Shown: positions 63,632 through 64,000 of the stretch, in pieces
How the letters are laid out: every line of letters begins with the position of its first letter
Numbering within the stretch: position 1 is the first letter of the stretch
Source: Mycolicibacterium holsaticum DSM 44478 = JCM 12374
Lineage (GTDB): Bacteria; Actinomycetota; Actinomycetes; Mycobacteriales; Mycobacteriaceae
Assembly (NCBI RefSeq): GCF_019645835.1
Contig: NZ_CP080998.1
Coordinates: 1,054,001 to 1,118,000, forward strand
Direction: 5' to 3'
Length of the DNA stretch: 64,000 bases
Position numbers and translations under genes: made by a program
Notes under the pieces: generated by a model
Seen by the model: the letters and a program-made list of their open reading frames with translations, nothing else
Told to the model about the DNA's origin: nothing
The model's database searches: none

Positions 63632-64000
63632 CGCAGATCAACTCCTCTGTCGAATCGGTCGCGCGCCGACGGGCGAACGTGCGGACACATATCAACATAT
63701 GCCGATATCGCGACCCTGTCGATGCTCGGCGAATCGCCGTTCCGCGCCGGCGCGCACATCGCGCGCCGGCCCCTCGTCAGAGGGATTTGGCCGACACCCT
63801 CTGGGCGATCCCGGCCGTGGTGGTGGCGATGGGATCCACCGGAATGCCCTGAGTCGGTGTCCCGCGGCCGGGGCTTGTCCGTGAATCCATTGCCGTACAA
63901 CCGAATATGTGCCGCGGCGCCGCTTCGGCGCGAATCGGGTCGATTTGCTCCGCATTGCATCGTGGGTGCCTATAGTCGTTAGCTGAGTTTCCTATCGGCG
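63632..64000. promoter_or_regulatory. upstream region of the metallothionein-like gene and right window end
   Basis: 369 bp without a supported gene. At 63688-63708 three ATAT blocks repeat every 8 bp, containing CATATCAACATATG, a small inverted or direct repeat that could serve as a metal-sensor operator or -10 region for the minus-strand gene (about 60 bp before its ATG). At 63971-63976 TATAGT on the plus strand is a strong -10 candidate for a gene starting beyond the window. The open frames in between have shadow-like composition. Confidence 0.4.

Noticed and set aside
63510..63698. 62-codon minus frame overlapping the metallothionein-like gene
   Set aside because: Different frame from the Cys/His peptide; the start of this frame has no ribosome binding site and its composition is shadow-like.

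Overview
The window is a high-GC actinobacterial chromosome segment that reads as a fast-growing mycobacterium (Mycolicibacterium-type). The evidence is the gene order. From about 9 kb to 63 kb it follows the order I recall for M. tuberculosis Rv0998-Rv1026: cAMP-dependent acetyltransferase, alkB, arcA, pmt, rsmI, pabB, metG, tatD, rpfB, ksgA, ispE, FAAL ('pks16'), pth, rplY, lpqT, prs, glmU, tRNA-Gln, TetR, mfd, mazG, lpqU, eno, ftsB-like, DUF501, ppx2. Genes of lineage type are inserted between these. GTG/TTG starts are frequent, and many genes have a TANNNT -10 hexamer 6-9 nt before the start codon, the usual sign of leaderless mycobacterial transcripts.

Region 1 (1-8.5 kb, all minus strand) looks like part of a cell-envelope glycolipid locus: a fatty acyl-AMP ligase, a small Pro-rich secreted protein, UDP-glucose 6-dehydrogenase, a DrrABC-type lipid ABC exporter, a GT2 and a GT4 glycosyltransferase. 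It continues past the left edge. Region 2 (9-15 kb) holds the cyclic-nucleotide-gated acetyltransferase, several lipoproteins or secreted proteins, a PE-PPE-type esterase with an acidic tail, and AlkB. Region 3 (15-21.3 kb) holds soxR with a SoxR box, arcA, an AbiEi/DUF559-type gene bracketed by a perfect 20-bp inverted repeat, and pmt, rsmI and pabB. Region 4 (21.3-25.7 kb) is a tandem duplication of an [oxidoreductase - ECF41 sigma factor] operon, with an ECF41-type promoter in front of each copy.

Region 5 (25.7-36.7 kb) is housekeeping: gdhA, metG, tatD, rpfB, ksgA (apparently a CTG start), a soluble kinase, ispE, an FAAL preceded by a possible leaderless small ORF, and a hydrolase. Region 6 (36.7-40.2 kb) is one 1170-residue protein with a twin-arginine-type signal, an acidic linker, about 530 residues of PGRS-like Gly-rich repeats, an Ig/cadherin-like segment and a C39-like cysteine peptidase domain, but no PE domain. 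Region 7 (40.5-46.2 kb) is an ABC exporter and a small TetR regulon (phosphotransferase, TetR, di-iron protein, RDHSWG protein) with two matching candidate operators. Region 8 (46.2-63.4 kb) is the pth-to-ppx2 backbone, including a secreted protein built on 5-residue VPxVN repeats.

At the right end (63527-63631, minus) lies a 34-codon gene for a Cys/His-rich, metallothionein-like peptide with its own ribosome binding site. I judge this and the PGRS-C39 protein the least described items here. Genes are tightly packed. Four convergent pairs share a 4-bp stop overlap, and two divergent pairs (pmt/rsmI and metG/tatD) have start codons only 24-25 bp apart with overlapping back-to-back -10 hexamers. 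All assignments come from reading the sequence and from memory of the families; no database search was run.
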